Source of the DNA: Dyella sp. A6
Lineage (GTDB): Bacteria; Pseudomonadota; Gammaproteobacteria; Xanthomonadales; Rhodanobacteraceae
Direction of reading: 5' to 3'
Length of the DNA: 64,000 bases
Assembly (NCBI RefSeq): GCF_036320485.1
Contig: NZ_CP132911.1
Location: 1,302,001-1,366,000, forward strand
Part shown: piece by piece, positions 47,668-56,427 of the stretch
Layout of the letters: the number at the start of each line of letters is the position of its first letter
Position numbering within the stretch: position 1 is the first letter of the stretch
Notes under the pieces: model-generated
What the model saw: the letters and a program-made list of their open reading frames with translations, nothing else
Told to the model about the DNA's origin: nothing
Database searches by the model: none
Position numbers and translations under genes: made by a program

Positions 47668-48891
47668 TCAGCCGACGGGTTCGCCGGACAGCCAGGTCCG
47701 GGCCTTCAGTTCGCCACCGATCCAATAGCACAGCTCGGCCGGGTCGCTTGCATGCCACTGCACCAGGTCGGCCCGCTGGCCCACCGCGAGGGTACCGCGA
47801 TCGCCCAGGCCGAGCGCGCGTGCGGCGTTCACGGTAACGCCGCGCAGGGCTTCCTCGGGGGTAAGCCGGAACAATGTGCAGGCCATGTTGGTGGCCAGGC
47901 GCAGCGACAACAATGGCGAGGTGCCGGGGTTGCAGTCGGTCGCCACCGCCATCGGCACCGACGATTCGCGCAGCATGCCGACGGGTGGATGGCGGGTCTC
48001 GCGCAAGGCATAAAAGGCACCGGGAAGCAGTACGGCGATGGTGCCGGCACGGGCCATGGCCGCCACGCCACGCTCGCCCAGGTACTCCAGATGGTCGGCC
48101 GACAGTCCGTCGAAAGCGGCCACCAGCATGGCGCCCTCCTGGTCGGAGAGCTGCTCGGCGTGCAGCTTCACCGGCAGGCCCAGCTGGCTGGCACGTTCGA
48201 ACAGTCGGCGTGTTTCCGTGGCGCTGAAACCGATGTTCTCGCAGAAGGCATCGACGGCGTCGACCAGTCCCTCGCCGGCCAGTGCCGGCAGCATCTGGTC
48301 GCATACCAGCGCGACGTAGTCGTCGCGGCGGTCGCGGTACTCGGGTGGCAGCGCGTGCAGGCCGAGGAAGCTGGTGCGCACGGTGATGCCCAGCTCGCGA
48401 CCGATGCGGCGCGCCACGCGCAGCATGCGCCGTTCGGTGTCCAGCTCCAGTCCGTAGCCGGACTTGATCTCCAGCGTGGTCACGCCATCGGCGAGCAGGG
48501 CCCTAGCCCGCGGCAGCGCCTGGGCGAACAGTGCGTCCTCGTCGGCACTGCGGGTGGCGTGCACGCTGGACACGATGCCGCCGCCGGCGCGGGCGATCTC
48601 TTCATAGCTGGCGCCGTTGAGACGCAGGTCGAATTCGCGCGCGCGGTTTCCGCCGAAGATCAGGTGCGTGTGGCAATCGATCAGGCCCGGAGTGAGCAGG
48701 GCACCGGCCAGGGATTCGCGATGACGTGCACTGGCAGCCTGGTCGGCCGGCAGCTCCGACATGGGGCCAAGCCAGGCGATCCTGCCCTGCGCGCAGGCCA
48801 GCGCGGCGTTGTGGATCAGGCCGAACGGCGCCTCAATGTCGAAGGTGGCGAGGGTGGCATCGGTCAGCAGCAGGTCCCAGTCAGCGGTCAT
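47668..48891 (-). CDS. hutI: Imidazolonepropionase
   Basis: Third step of histidine breakdown, opening imidazolonepropionate to formiminoglutamate. The amidohydrolase has 407 residues. Metal ligands are in [12 protein letters not shown]. Other motifs are [14 protein letters not shown] and [13 protein letters not shown], with Asp in TDCNPGTSP. Its ATG overlaps the stop of the upstream ClC antiporter by 4 bp. hutU and hutH are not in the window. Confidence 0.96.
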   Translation of the reverse strand: MTADWDLLLTDATLATFDIEAPFGLIHNAALACAQGRIAWLGPMSELPADQAASARHRESLAGALLTPGLIDCHTHLIFGGNRAREFDLRLNGASYEEIARAGGGIVSSVHATRSADEDALFAQALPRARALLADGVTTLEIKSGYGLELDTERRMLRVARRIGRELGITVRTSFLGLHALPPEYRDRRDDYVALVCDQMLPALAGEGLVDAVDAFCENIGFSATETRRLFERASQLGLPVKLHAEQLSDQEGAMLVAAFDGLSADHLEYLGERGVAAMARAGTIAVLLPGAFYALRETRHPPVGMLRESSVPMAVATDCNPGTSPLLSLRLATNMACTLFRLTPEEALRGVTVNAARALGLGDRGTLAVGQRADLVQWHASDPAELCYWIGGELKARTWLSGEPVG

Positions 48892-50405
48892 GAGGCCGCT
48901 TCTTGGTCACCTTCTTCCTTCTTGGTGTCCTTGCTCAGGCTGGGCTCGTCGGCGGGCGCCGCGCGCTCGTCGAACGCGCTGGTGTTGCCGGCCACCGCCG
49001 CTGCCGCAGCCTCGGCCTGCGCGCGTTCGGCAGCTTCGGCGTTGGCAATCTGCTGGCGTTCGAAGTCCTGCACCATGCGTTCGGCGAAATCCTTGTAGAC
49101 CGGTGTCGGACTGAACAGCGAAGCTGCCGCACGGGCCAGCAGACAGGCGGCCATGATCGGAATCACCATGTTCTGGTTATCGGTCAGCTCCATCGCGATC
49201 ACGGCGGAGGTCAGCGGCGCGCCGGTGACGCCCGACAGGTAGGCGCTCATGCCCAGCAGCACCACCGCGGCTTCCGGCGCGTGCGGCAGGAAGTGGGCAA
49301 TGTTGTGGCCCAGGCCCGCGCCGACGGCCAGCGCCGGCGAGAAGATGCCGCCGGGAATGCCGGCCCAGTAGGACACCACATTGGCGAACAGTTTCACGAT
49401 GCCGAAGCTCTCGCCCGGCGTGACCGAGGCTTCCTGCACGAAGGCACGGGCCTGGTCGTAACCGGTGCCGTAGATGCTGTTGTGCGAGATCACGCCCAGG
49501 ATCGCCAGCGCCAGGCCGCAACCGCCGGCGAACAGCACCGGCGCGCGTGCGCGCAGGCGGCCGATGTAGGCCAGCGGCCCGTTGCGGCTGAGCAGGATCA
49601 GCCGGGCGAACAGGCCGCCGAGCAGGCCGCCGATCACGCCGGTCAGCAGTACGGCCAGCCAGGCGTGGCCCAGCGGCAGGCTGGCCTGGACCTCGCCGAA
49701 GTACGAGTAGTTGCCCATCACGCCCAGCGACACCACACCGCCCACGATCACGGCGGTCAGCAACAGGCCGCTGAAGCGGTGTTCGAAGGTGCCGGCCAGT
49801 TCCTCGATGGCGAACACCACACCGGCCAGCGGTGTGTTGAACGCTGCCGCGATACCGGCGGCGCCACCGGCCAGGATGAAGCGCGAGGCGGCCTTGGGAT
49901 CGGTGAAGCCGAAACGGCGGCCCAGCGAGTAGAACAGTCCCGCACCTACGTGCACGGTCGGGCCTTCGCGACCGATCGACGCGCCGACACCCAGCGCGAT
50001 CAGGGTCAGCAGCATCTTGCAGCCGGCGATCGGCAGCGCAAGCATCCGCGCACGGAAGCCCTCGTCCTCGATGTGCAGCGTGCCGATGACCTGCGGAATA
50101 CCGCTGCCGCGCGTCGCACGCAGGCGCCCTTCGGTAACCCACGCCAGCAGACCGAACACGACCGGCGTGAGGATCAGCGGAATCCAGATGCCATGACGCA
50201 GCACGATCTGGAACAGGTGGAACGACCAGTCGCTGGCCTTGGCGAACACGATCGCGGCCAGTGCGACCAGGATCGCTCCGGTCCACAGCGCGATGCGTCG
50301 CTTCCATTGTTGCGGGGCGAAAAATTCGTGTCCGAGCAGCACCTGCAGACGCGAGCTGGGGGACCCGGATGAAGGGGGTTGCGAGGGGGAGTGTGATTCG
50401 GACAT
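48888..50405 (-). CDS. ClC-family chloride/proton antiporter
   Basis: A 505-residue ClC protein. The selectivity motifs are [19 protein letters not shown] with the gating Glu, and [15 protein letters not shown]. The proton Glu is in [11 protein letters not shown], so an antiporter rather than a channel is likely. The cytoplasmic C-terminal tail is Ala/Glu-rich and charged. Start MSESHSPSQ at 50405. It is translationally coupled to hutI downstream, an unusual pairing. Divergent from hutF by 128 bp. Confidence 0.9.
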   Translation of the reverse strand: MSESHSPSQPPSSGSPSSRLQVLLGHEFFAPQQWKRRIALWTGAILVALAAIVFAKASDWSFHLFQIVLRHGIWIPLILTPVVFGLLAWVTEGRLRATRGSGIPQVIGTLHIEDEGFRARMLALPIAGCKMLLTLIALGVGASIGREGPTVHVGAGLFYSLGRRFGFTDPKAASRFILAGGAAGIAAAFNTPLAGVVFAIEELAGTFEHRFSGLLLTAVIVGGVVSLGVMGNYSYFGEVQASLPLGHAWLAVLLTGVIGGLLGGLFARLILLSRNGPLAYIGRLRARAPVLFAGGCGLALAILGVISHNSIYGTGYDQARAFVQEASVTPGESFGIVKLFANVVSYWAGIPGGIFSPALAVGAGLGHNIAHFLPHAPEAAVVLLGMSAYLSGVTGAPLTSAVIAMELTDNQNMVIPIMAACLLARAAASLFSPTPVYKDFAERMVQDFERQQIANAEAAERAQAEAAAAAVAGNTSAFDERAAPADEPSLSKDTKKEEGDQEAAS

Positions 50406-50533
50406 TCCCCCATTATCGCAGACTTTGGGGCTGCGGGTCGGCCTCGGTCGCCGTCCCATTAGAGGCTGGGAGGCGGCATATCGCGGTAAGGCAGCCGGTT
50501 ACACTTGCCCGATTCCGGTCCGAGGCAGGTTCG

Positions 50534-51937
50534 ATGAGCGATCCCGTGGTCCCCCGCAATTACCGCGCGCAGCATCTCTGGCAGGCTTCAGGCTGGCAGG
50601 AAGATGCATTGCTGGGTGTCGATGCGGCGGGGCGCTGTGCGGCGACGGCCGCAGGGCCGGTCGATGATCTAGGCGCCTGGGTTTTGCCGGGCATGCCCAA
50701 CCTGCATTCGCATGCGTTCCAGCGCGCCATGGCCGGACTGGCCGAGCGGCGTGGCGGCGGTCGCCTGCCGTCGGGACAGCCGCATGCGGCCAGCGCGGAC
50801 AGCTTCTGGAGCTGGCGCGAGACGATGTACGGTTTCGCTTCGACGATCGGACCGGACGACCTGAAGGCGATCGCCGCCCAGCTGTATGTCGAGATGCTGA
50901 AGGCCGGCTACACCCAGGTCTGCGAATTCCACTACCTGCATCACCAGCCGGACGGCACGCCGTATGCGCCGCCCGAGGCGATGTCGCTGGCCCTGGTAGA
51001 GGCCGCGCGCGAAGCGGGCATCGCGCTTACGCTGCTGCCGGTGCTCTACATGAGTGGCGGTTTCGACGGGCGTCCTCTTTCCGCGCGGCAGCGCCGCTTC
51101 GGCCATGCGCTGGACGATTACCAGCGGCTGCTGGAACGGCTGCGTCGCCACGAATGCCAGGACCTGCGTGTCGGCATGGCGCTGCATTCGCTGCGCGCCG
51201 TCACCGGGCCCGCGTTGCGCGAGGTGCTGGAGGGCGACATCGCCCGCCGTGGGCCGGTGCACATCCATATCGCCGAGCAGATCGGCGAAGTGCAGGACTG
51301 CCTCGCCACCCGTGGCGCGCGTCCGGTGGAATGGCTGTTCGAGCATGCCGACGTCGACGCGCGCTGGTGCCTGGTACATGCCACCCACCTCACTGACGGC
51401 GAGATGCGTCAGCTGGCACGTAGTGGCGCGGTGGCGGGGCTGTGCCCGGTGACCGAAGCCAACCTGGGTGACGGCCTGTTTCCCCTGGGCGCTTACCTGG
51501 ATGCGGGTGGCGGCTTCGGTATCGGCTCCGATTCGCATATCTCCATTTCGCCGGTCGAGGAACTGCGCTGGCTGGAATACGGGCAGCGACTGGTGACCCG
51601 TCATCGCAATATCGCTGCCCGACATGATGGCGACAGCGTGGGCGAGACCCTGTGGCGCGGTGCCCTGCGCGGCGGTGCACAGGCATCCGGCATGGCCTGC
51701 GGCGAATGGCGTGAAGGGGCGCGCGCCGATCTGATCGTGCTGGACGAAACGTCGCCGCTGCTGGCCGCGCGCGACCAGCATTCGCTGCTCGACAGCTTCC
51801 TGTTCGCCGGCAACACGCCGCTGGTACGCGACGTGATGTGCGGCGGGCAGTGGGTGGTACGCAACTTCGTCCACCGCGACGAAGCGCGCATCGCCGCACG
51901 CTATCGCGAAACGGTCACCCGCCTGGCGCAGCACTGA
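50534..51937 (+). CDS. hutF: Formimidoylglutamate deiminase
   Basis: Converts formiminoglutamate to formylglutamate with release of ammonia, in the five-step histidine pathway. The amidohydrolase has 467 residues. Metal ligands appear in NLHSHAFQRAM and VHIHIAEQ, with Asp in GIGSDSHISISPVEE. The ATG at 50534 gives the family N-terminus (MSDPVVPRNYRAQHLW). It is divergent from the ClC-hutI pair. Confidence 0.95.
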   Translation: MSDPVVPRNYRAQHLWQASGWQEDALLGVDAAGRCAATAAGPVDDLGAWVLPGMPNLHSHAFQRAMAGLAERRGGGRLPSGQPHAASADSFWSWRETMYGFASTIGPDDLKAIAAQLYVEMLKAGYTQVCEFHYLHHQPDGTPYAPPEAMSLALVEAAREAGIALTLLPVLYMSGGFDGRPLSARQRRFGHALDDYQRLLERLRRHECQDLRVGMALHSLRAVTGPALREVLEGDIARRGPVHIHIAEQIGEVQDCLATRGARPVEWLFEHADVDARWCLVHATHLTDGEMRQLARSGAVAGLCPVTEANLGDGLFPLGAYLDAGGGFGIGSDSHISISPVEELRWLEYGQRLVTRHRNIAARHDGDSVGETLWRGALRGGAQASGMACGEWREGARADLIVLDETSPLLAARDQHSLLDSFLFAGNTPLVRDVMCGGQWVVRNFVHRDEARIAARYRETVTRLAQH

Positions 51938-52073
51938 CGGGGCGTCCGCTTTCCGCCTGAGCAACGATGGCTGGCCGGATGAACGGCAGCTTTAGATGTC
52001 GTGGCCGACCGGTCATCGGCACAGCAGCGAACCGCGTTTCCGCAGGCACGTTTCCCAACAAAGGAGTGCCGTC

Positions 52074-52238
52074 ATGCGTCGCATGCTGTCCGTTCTGCTG
52101 GTTTCCCTCGCGCTGCTGGGCGGTGCGCTTTCGCTCGGCGGCTGCGTGGTGGTCGCACCCCGTCATGCCCGCGTATGGGTGCCCGGTTTCTGGGCGCCGC
52201 ACCACGTGTGGGTGGAGGGTCACTGGCGCGAGCGCTGA
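52074..52238 (+). CDS. Small WXXGXW-repeat lipoprotein
   Basis: A 54-residue protein with a lipoprotein signal peptide ending LSLGGC. The mature part has two WXXGXW repeats, WVPGFW and WVEGHW. AAGGAG lies 7 nt before the ATG. Similar short repeat proteins are common in proteobacteria. Their function is unknown; an envelope role is plausible. Confidence 0.8.
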   Translation: MRRMLSVLLVSLALLGGALSLGGCVVVAPRHARVWVPGFWAPHHVWVEGHWRER

Positions 52239-52253
52239 TCGGGCCGATTGCAC

Positions 52254-52279
52254 CGGGGCGTCGCCATGGCGACGCCCCG
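52254..52279 (+). terminator. Perfect palindromic hairpin after the small lipoprotein
   Basis: The arms CGGGGCGTCGC and GCGACGCCCCG, with loop CATG, form a perfect 26-bp palindrome, 15 bp past the stop. Only a weak T-run (GTTCC) follows. Confidence 0.65.
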
Positions 52280-52397
52280 TTCCGGTACCAGACATGCGAG
52301 CCACGGCGATGACCTGCAACGAGGCGCTTGGCCCGCTATTGCGTGGTCTCACAAAGAAGCCGCGTACCGGTATAGGCCGGGCACGCGGCTGGAAGAT

Positions 52398-52425
52398 GCG
52401 CCGCCCCGCATGAACGGGGCGGCGC
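52398..52425 (-). terminator. Hairpin after the Spy-like gene
   Basis: The 11-bp stem GCGCCGCCCCG / CGGGGCGGCGC, with loop CATGAA, lies 5 bp past the Spy-like stop on the minus strand. T-run weak. Confidence 0.6.
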
Positions 52426-52430
52426 CGAGC

Positions 52431-52946
52431 TTACTTGCTGGTGCCCGGGGTGGCGTCCTTGGCGTGCTCGGCGCGGAACTCCTTCCACTCCTGCATGCGC
52501 TGCTCGCGCTTGGCCTTCATCGACGCCAGCTGCATCTTCTGCGCGGGGGTCAGCACGGCGTAGATCTTCGCGCGCACGCTGGCCTGCTGTTCAACGCGGG
52601 CCCTGGCTGCGTTGGCCTCGGCCTGGGCCAGGCTGTCGGCGGCGGCCTGGTAGCCGGACTGGTCGGGCGTCAGCGACTGGAAGGCCTTGCGCTGCTGGAA
52701 CAGTGCCTTGCGCTGATCCTTGCCGGTGGCAAAGCTGCTCTTGATGATCTGTCGGATGCTGGTTTTCTGGGAGTTGCTCAGATTCAGTTTCTTCAGGGCG
52801 AACATGGCATGGCCGCCATGGGGCCCGTGCTGGTGATGCCAGCTGCCGTGCGGACCGCCGAAATCACTCTGCGGTGCGGCCATGGCGATGCCGCCGAGGG
52901 CGAGGGCCGAGCTCAGGGCCAGGCCGAGGAAAAGGGACTTGCGCAT
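52431..52946 (-). CDS. Spy/CpxP-like periplasmic chaperone
   Basis: A 171-residue exported helical protein with LTXXQ motifs (SLTPDQ and VLTPAQ). The signal peptide ends GIAMAAP. A His/Gly-rich segment (GPHGSWHHQHGPHGGH) follows. The C-terminal half is Lys/Glu-rich helix. This family binds unfolded envelope proteins or restrains CpxA. It is divergent from cpxR, with a CpxR box between them, so it is a likely Cpx target and feedback partner. Confidence 0.87.
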   Translation of the reverse strand: MRKSLFLGLALSSALALGGIAMAAPQSDFGGPHGSWHHQHGPHGGHAMFALKKLNLSNSQKTSIRQIIKSSFATGKDQRKALFQQRKAFQSLTPDQSGYQAAADSLAQAEANAARARVEQQASVRAKIYAVLTPAQKMQLASMKAKREQRMQEWKEFRAEHAKDATPGTSK

Positions 52947-53017
52947 GATGGGACACCTCTGTCGTTGTGGGTGTGTCCATTTGACGACAGCCTTGCGTGT
53001 ATGTTCTTTGCCGTAAC

Positions 53018-53032
53018 GTAAAGATGCGTAAA
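53018..53032. promoter_or_regulatory. Perfect CpxR box between the Spy-like gene and cpxR
   Basis: GTAAAGATGCGTAAA is GTAAA, five bases, GTAAA, the E. coli CpxR consensus. An extra GTAAC precedes it at 53013. It lies 71 bp before the Spy-like ATG and 41 bp before the cpxR ATG, so it can serve both directions. Regulation is inferred from the motif and gene pair. Confidence 0.75.
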
Positions 53033-53073
53033 GCCCTTCGCCCGGCGCCCCGCGCATGGGCTACAAAACCGTC

Positions 53074-53760
53074 ATGTCCCGAATCCTGCTTGCCGACGAC
53101 GACCGTGCCCTGTGCGAGCTGCTCGCCGATTACCTGCGCCGCGAAGGTTATGAAGTGGACGTAGTGCACGATGGTGAGGCCGCGTTGGCACGCCTGCGCG
53201 ATCCGTCGCTGCGTCCCGAGCTGCTGATCCTCGACGTGATGATGCCCGGCCGTGATGGCCTGGATACATTGCGTGAGCTGCGCGTGCAGTCACACCTGCC
53301 GGTGATCATGCTGTCCGCGCGCGGCGAGCCGGTGGACCGGGTGGTGGGCCTGGAGCTGGGTGCTGACGACTACCTGTCCAAACCCTGCCTGCCGCGCGAA
53401 TTGCTGGCGCGCGTGCGGGCACAGTTGCGCCGGACCGCACCGGCGACCACCGGTTCGTTGCAGGTGGGTTCGCTGCTGCTGCAGCCGGGGGAGCGTCGCG
53501 CCAGCGTCGAGGGGCAGGAGTTGCCACTCACCGGTGCCGAATTCCTGTTGCTGCAGGCACTGGCCCAGCGCGCCGGCGAACTGGTCGACAAGGCCACGCT
53601 GACGCGGCTGGCGCTGGGGCGCGAGCTGGAACGTTTCGATCGCAGCATCGACGTGCACGTCAGCCGTTTGCGTCACAAGCTGGCCGAAGCCTCGGAGCGG
53701 GCGCCTCGTATCGATGCCGTGCGCGGTGCTGGCTACGTGCTGGTGGCGGGGGCGGCATGA
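53074..53760 (+). CDS. cpxR: Response regulator CpxR-like
   Basis: OmpR-type response regulator of 228 residues. The receiver has acidic LLADDDRA, phospho-acceptor Asp in LILDVMMPG, and Lys in YLSKPCL. The C-terminal winged helix has FDRSIDVHVSRLRHKL. Start at 53074 (MSRILLADD); an in-frame ATG at 53056 exists. It overlaps cpxA by ATGA. A CpxR box upstream suggests autoregulation. Confidence 0.9.
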   Translation: MSRILLADDDRALCELLADYLRREGYEVDVVHDGEAALARLRDPSLRPELLILDVMMPGRDGLDTLRELRVQSHLPVIMLSARGEPVDRVVGLELGADDYLSKPCLPRELLARVRAQLRRTAPATTGSLQVGSLLLQPGERRASVEGQELPLTGAEFLLLQALAQRAGELVDKATLTRLALGRELERFDRSIDVHVSRLRHKLAEASERAPRIDAVRGAGYVLVAGAA

Positions 53761-55133
53761 ATCCCTTCAAGAGCTCGCTCTACTGGCGCGTGCTGCTGTC
53801 GTTCTGCGCGGTCAACTTGGTGGTGCTGATCGCGGGCGGCTACCTGGCCCAGCGTTTCATCGCCTACACCACCGCAGTGGAAATCGACTGGAGCGCGCTG
53901 GCGACGTCGGCGGACCAGGCCTACGAGCAGGGCGGCCACGCGGGACTGGACCAGTGGGTGCTCAGGCAGCGGCATGAAGGCGTCGAGGCCACTCTTTTCG
54001 AGAATGGACGGCCGCTGCACCCGATCCGCTTGCCGCCATCGATCTGGCGTTCGTTGCCGGCGATGCTCGCGGCCGACCGCGGCATCGTGTTCCGGCCCTG
54101 GCACAACCTGCGCCTGTACGTCTCGGTGCAGCCGGTGACCGGCACGGATGGACAGCTGCGCCAGCTGGTGGCGATCAGTCGTTCGCACACGCGGCTGCGG
54201 CCGCATACGCGCGCGATCATCCTTTTCGGCGTGCAACTGCTGTTGTCGCTGCTCTTCATCGGTCTGGTCGGCTGGTGGGTGGCGCGCAGCGTGGCGCGTC
54301 CGGTGCAGGCACTGCGTGCCACCGCGCGACGCATGGCCGCCGGCGATCTTTCTGCGCGGGTCAATCATCGCGACCCCACGCGGCGCGACGAGCTGGCCCA
54401 GCTCGCCGGCGACTTCGACGCCATGGCCGAGCGCATCGAGGCGCTGGTGGCGCACGACCGGCGTGTCCTGCAGGACCTGTCGCACGAACTGCGTTCGCCG
54501 CTGGCACGGCTGCAGCTGATCATCGACCTGGCCCAGCGCAGCAACAGTCCCGACGAAGCCGCGCGCTACTTCCGGCAGGGCGAACAGGAAATCGTGCGGC
54601 TGGATCGCATGGCCGGCGAAATGCTGGCCCTGTCGCGGCTGGAGGGCGGGTTGCCCGGGATGGAACGCGAGCCGGTGGATGTGGCCGAACTGTTTCGCGA
54701 CTGCGTGGCGCGTGCGCAACTGGAAGCGGGCGAGCGAGATATCCAGCTGCGGCTGGAGGCGCCAGAGTCGGCGGTCGTGTCGGGCAGTGCGCTGCTGCTG
54801 GAGCGGGCGCTGGACAATCTGGTGTCGAACGCGATCAAGTTCAGCCCCGACGGCGGCGTGATCGAACTGGCCGCGCACTGCGGTGCCGCCCAGGTGATGC
54901 TCTCGGTACGCGACCACGGTCCGGGTGTGCCGGCGAAGGAGCTGGAGGCGCTGTTCCGGCCGTTTTTCCGGGGCAGCAACGCGGCGCGTGCCGATGGCCA
55001 CGGACTGGGCCTGGCGATCGTGCAGCGCGTCGCCCGGGTGCATGGCGGCAACGTGCACGCTGAGAATGCCGATGATGGCGGACTGGACGTGCGCCTGGAT
55101 CTGCCGCTGGCCGGTATGCCTCCTTTGGAGTGA
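53757..55133 (+). CDS. cpxA: Sensor histidine kinase CpxA-like
   Basis: Inner-membrane sensor of 458 residues. The first membrane helix lies at about 8-30 (LLSFCAVNLVVLIAGGYLA), followed by a periplasmic sensor domain and a second helix near 160-180. HAMP has ARSVARPVQALRATARRM. The phosphorylated His is in LQDLSHELRSPLARL. ATP-binding motifs are NLVSNAIKFSP, DHGPGVP and GHGLGLAIV. It forms a two-component pair with cpxR, with the Spy-like partner opposite. Confidence 0.9.
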   Translation: MNPFKSSLYWRVLLSFCAVNLVVLIAGGYLAQRFIAYTTAVEIDWSALATSADQAYEQGGHAGLDQWVLRQRHEGVEATLFENGRPLHPIRLPPSIWRSLPAMLAADRGIVFRPWHNLRLYVSVQPVTGTDGQLRQLVAISRSHTRLRPHTRAIILFGVQLLLSLLFIGLVGWWVARSVARPVQALRATARRMAAGDLSARVNHRDPTRRDELAQLAGDFDAMAERIEALVAHDRRVLQDLSHELRSPLARLQLIIDLAQRSNSPDEAARYFRQGEQEIVRLDRMAGEMLALSRLEGGLPGMEREPVDVAELFRDCVARAQLEAGERDIQLRLEAPESAVVSGSALLLERALDNLVSNAIKFSPDGGVIELAAHCGAAQVMLSVRDHGPGVPAKELEALFRPFFRGSNAARADGHGLGLAIVQRVARVHGGNVHAENADDGGLDVRLDLPLAGMPPLE

Positions 55134-55323
55134 CGCAACGCGTCTGCCCGGTCGAGACACGCAGTAACCATTCGTCTTCTCTTGCATGGGGATGCCGCTC
55201 GTCAGGGTGCCGTCCGGCATCTGTCGCTGCGCGACGGTGGGCGTTAGCGTGGTATCACCATGTGACGCGTTCGCATGGCCCAGCGGATCGTCTTACCAGT
55301 CCGTATCGCAAGGGAATCCCGAT

Positions 55324-56307
55324 ATGCACGGATCTTTCGCTCGAAAAAGCGGCTTGGCATGGGCTCTCGGCTTTGGTTTCAGCGCCGCTGCCATTGCATC
55401 CACAGGGCCAGTGTTGGCAGCGCCGAAAATTTTCGCACCCGGTGTCATCTCCGGTCCGGCCAACGATGGGTCGCCCACCTTCAGCCCGGACGGCAATACG
55501 CTGTTTTTCACGCGAAGCGGCGCCGGCGGCGGCATGATCATGGAGTCGCACCGGGTAGACGGTCACTGGACAGCACCGGTCATCGCGCCGTTCTCGGGGA
55601 CCTGGCCGGATCTCGCGCCCGAGATTTCGCCAAACGGCAAGTACCTGATCTATGTTTCTATTCGCCGCACGGCCAGCAAGCCTGCACGGCAGCAGGTCGG
55701 CCTGTGGAGGGTGAACCGTATCGGCTCTGGCTGGAATCGCTGGAGCACGCCCAAGCGCTTGCCAACGGCGGTCAACATCAGCGATGCGGTCTGGAAGGCC
55801 AGTGTGACAAGCGACGGCAGCATCTATTTTCTGTCGATCGACCCGGGCAAGGGCAAGCGCCTGTATGTGTCGCACTTTAGGCATGGCGCCTACCAGCCGG
55901 CGCAGCCTTTGTCTTTCAGCCACTACGGCGATGACGACGTTGATCCCGAGGTTGCGCCGGACGGCTCGTTCATGCTGTTCGCCAGCGACCATCGATTGCC
56001 TGGCGACAGTAAGGATCACCTTTTCATCGTGTTTCGCCATGGGCATCGCTGGGGGACGCCGCATGCCATCCGTTATGCCGGTGATGAAGCTCGCGGTTTC
56101 AGCACCGACTACCTGCCGCATCTCGCGCCGGACCATCGCACGCTTTACTTCGCCAGCGACCGTACCGCGGAGGTGGCGCATTACCCGCACACGCCGGCAC
56201 AGGCACGCGCATACCTGCGCCGTATCGAGCAGTGGGACAACGGTAATCTGAACGCGTGGTCTGTCTCGCTCGTACCGTGGCTGGATGCGCGGAAGTCGGC
56301 CGAATAG
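55324..56307 (+). CDS. Exported PD40/TolB-like beta-propeller protein
   Basis: A 327-residue protein with a signal peptide ending GPVLAAP. Several WD40-like PD40 repeats are visible (SPTFSPDGNTLFFT, APEISPNGKYLIYV, DPEVAPDGSFMLFASD, LAPDHRTLYFASD). Start at 55324 follows an AAGGGA site. A beta-propeller that binds protein partners or a substrate is likely. Specific function not known. Confidence 0.8.
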   Translation: MHGSFARKSGLAWALGFGFSAAAIASTGPVLAAPKIFAPGVISGPANDGSPTFSPDGNTLFFTRSGAGGGMIMESHRVDGHWTAPVIAPFSGTWPDLAPEISPNGKYLIYVSIRRTASKPARQQVGLWRVNRIGSGWNRWSTPKRLPTAVNISDAVWKASVTSDGSIYFLSIDPGKGKRLYVSHFRHGAYQPAQPLSFSHYGDDDVDPEVAPDGSFMLFASDHRLPGDSKDHLFIVFRHGHRWGTPHAIRYAGDEARGFSTDYLPHLAPDHRTLYFASDRTAEVAHYPHTPAQARAYLRRIEQWDNGNLNAWSVSLVPWLDARKSAE

Positions 56308-56326
56308 GCGTGCTCGACATGAATCG

Positions 56327-56351
56327 GTTCGATACTTTTTAGGTATCGAAC
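56327..56351. terminator. Inverted repeat after the PD40 gene
   Basis: GTTCGATAC and GTATCGAAC are separated by TTTTTAG, 20 bp after the PD40 stop and 77 bp before the MFS start. It could terminate the first gene or act as an operator for the second. Confidence 0.5.
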
Positions 56352-56427
56352 GGATTGTTTTGCGTTATCGATCGTCTCGTCTATCAGGTCTAAGCTTTAC
56401 AGCTTCGGTGACTTCCGGTTCGGTGAC

